Shown: positions 63,722-64,000 of the stretch, piece by piece
Layout of the letters: the number at the start of each line of letters is the position of its first letter
Position numbering within the stretch: position 1 is the stretch's first letter
Assembly: GCA_023333565.1 (NCBI GenBank)
Contig: JAJKFH010002315.1
Location: forward strand, 682,001-746,000
Direction: 5' to 3'
DNA from: Puffinus mauretanicus
Lineage: Eukaryota; Chordata; Aves; Procellariiformes; Procellariidae
Length of the DNA: 64,000 bases
The notes under the pieces: model-generated
Databases searched by the model: none
Told to the model about the DNA's origin: nothing
The model's input: only the letters and a program-made list of their open reading frames with translations
Position numbers and translations under genes: made by a program

Positions 63722-64000
63722 CTGAAAAAAGCAATACATTAAGCAATTTGTAAGCTTACTCAGGTTATGCTTATAAAATTTCCACCAATCCACTATGTTC
63801 AGGAAAGATCAGATGGAAGATTTGTATGGTATCTCTCCACAACAACCAAACAAGTAAGCAAATGACTAGCAGTGGAAATGCTACTTCAAGGAAGGAGTCA
63901 AGGTACAATTTAATGAAAGCAATGCTAGGAAGTGATTAGAATAATATTCTTACAGTAATTTATTAGTTTTGTGTCACAGGACAAAAAAAATTCATCATAG
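63722..64000 (-). other. NFAT5: NFAT5 intron (partial)
   Basis: AT-rich sequence upstream of the giant exon; no further exon was seen before the window edge. Confidence 0.8.

Overview
The window is a vertebrate chromosomal segment, most likely from a bird. It carries parts or all of four conserved protein-coding genes with spliced exons bounded by GT/AG. Introns are compact for a vertebrate, GC-rich sequence dominates the WWP2-NOB1 part, and two degraded reverse-transcriptase fragments resemble CR1 LINEs. Species cannot be fixed from the sequence alone, and another sauropsid is possible.

Layout, left to right. (1) 1-1760: the last two coding exons of PSMD7 (+), a 26S proteasome lid subunit, with a very short 3' UTR. 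(2) About 1.8-3.8 kb: an intergenic gap with no gene seen. (3) 3.8-47.6 kb: WWP2 (-), a C2-WW-HECT ubiquitin ligase. I could join 23 coding exons in consistent phase to an 877-residue protein, and the catalytic cysteine codon is split by the last intron. The microRNA miR-140 lies in the intron at 9645-10850, on the WWP2 strand. A CpG-dense patch in the intron just upstream of coding exon 10 is a candidate internal promoter for the known short WWP2/miR-140 transcript. (4) About 47.55-47.73 kb: a CpG island that probably serves as a bidirectional promoter for WWP2 and NOB1, with a ZNF143-type motif. (5) 47.73-50.5 kb: NOB1 (+), complete in nine small exons, a PIN-domain endonuclease that matures 18S rRNA. 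(6) About 51.2-64 kb: the 3' portion of NFAT5 (-). This holds a long 3' UTR, a probable intron 8 nt after the stop codon, the last coding exon and the giant glutamine-rich exon. The Rel-homology DNA-binding part lies beyond the right edge.

The genes are housekeeping or regulatory and do not form one operon-like system. PSMD7 and WWP2 both belong to the ubiquitin-proteasome pathway, and miR-140 is co-transcribed with WWP2. WWP2, NOB1 and NFAT5 keep the mammalian order and relative orientation. NQO1, which in humans lies between NOB1 and NFAT5, is not seen here, and PSMD7 is next to WWP2 instead of megabases away. I found no unknown multi-gene system. The most interesting signals are a degenerate phenylalanine-anchored tandem repeat filling the NFAT5 transactivation exon, the putative internal WWP2/miR-140 promoter, and the putative 3' UTR intron of NFAT5.
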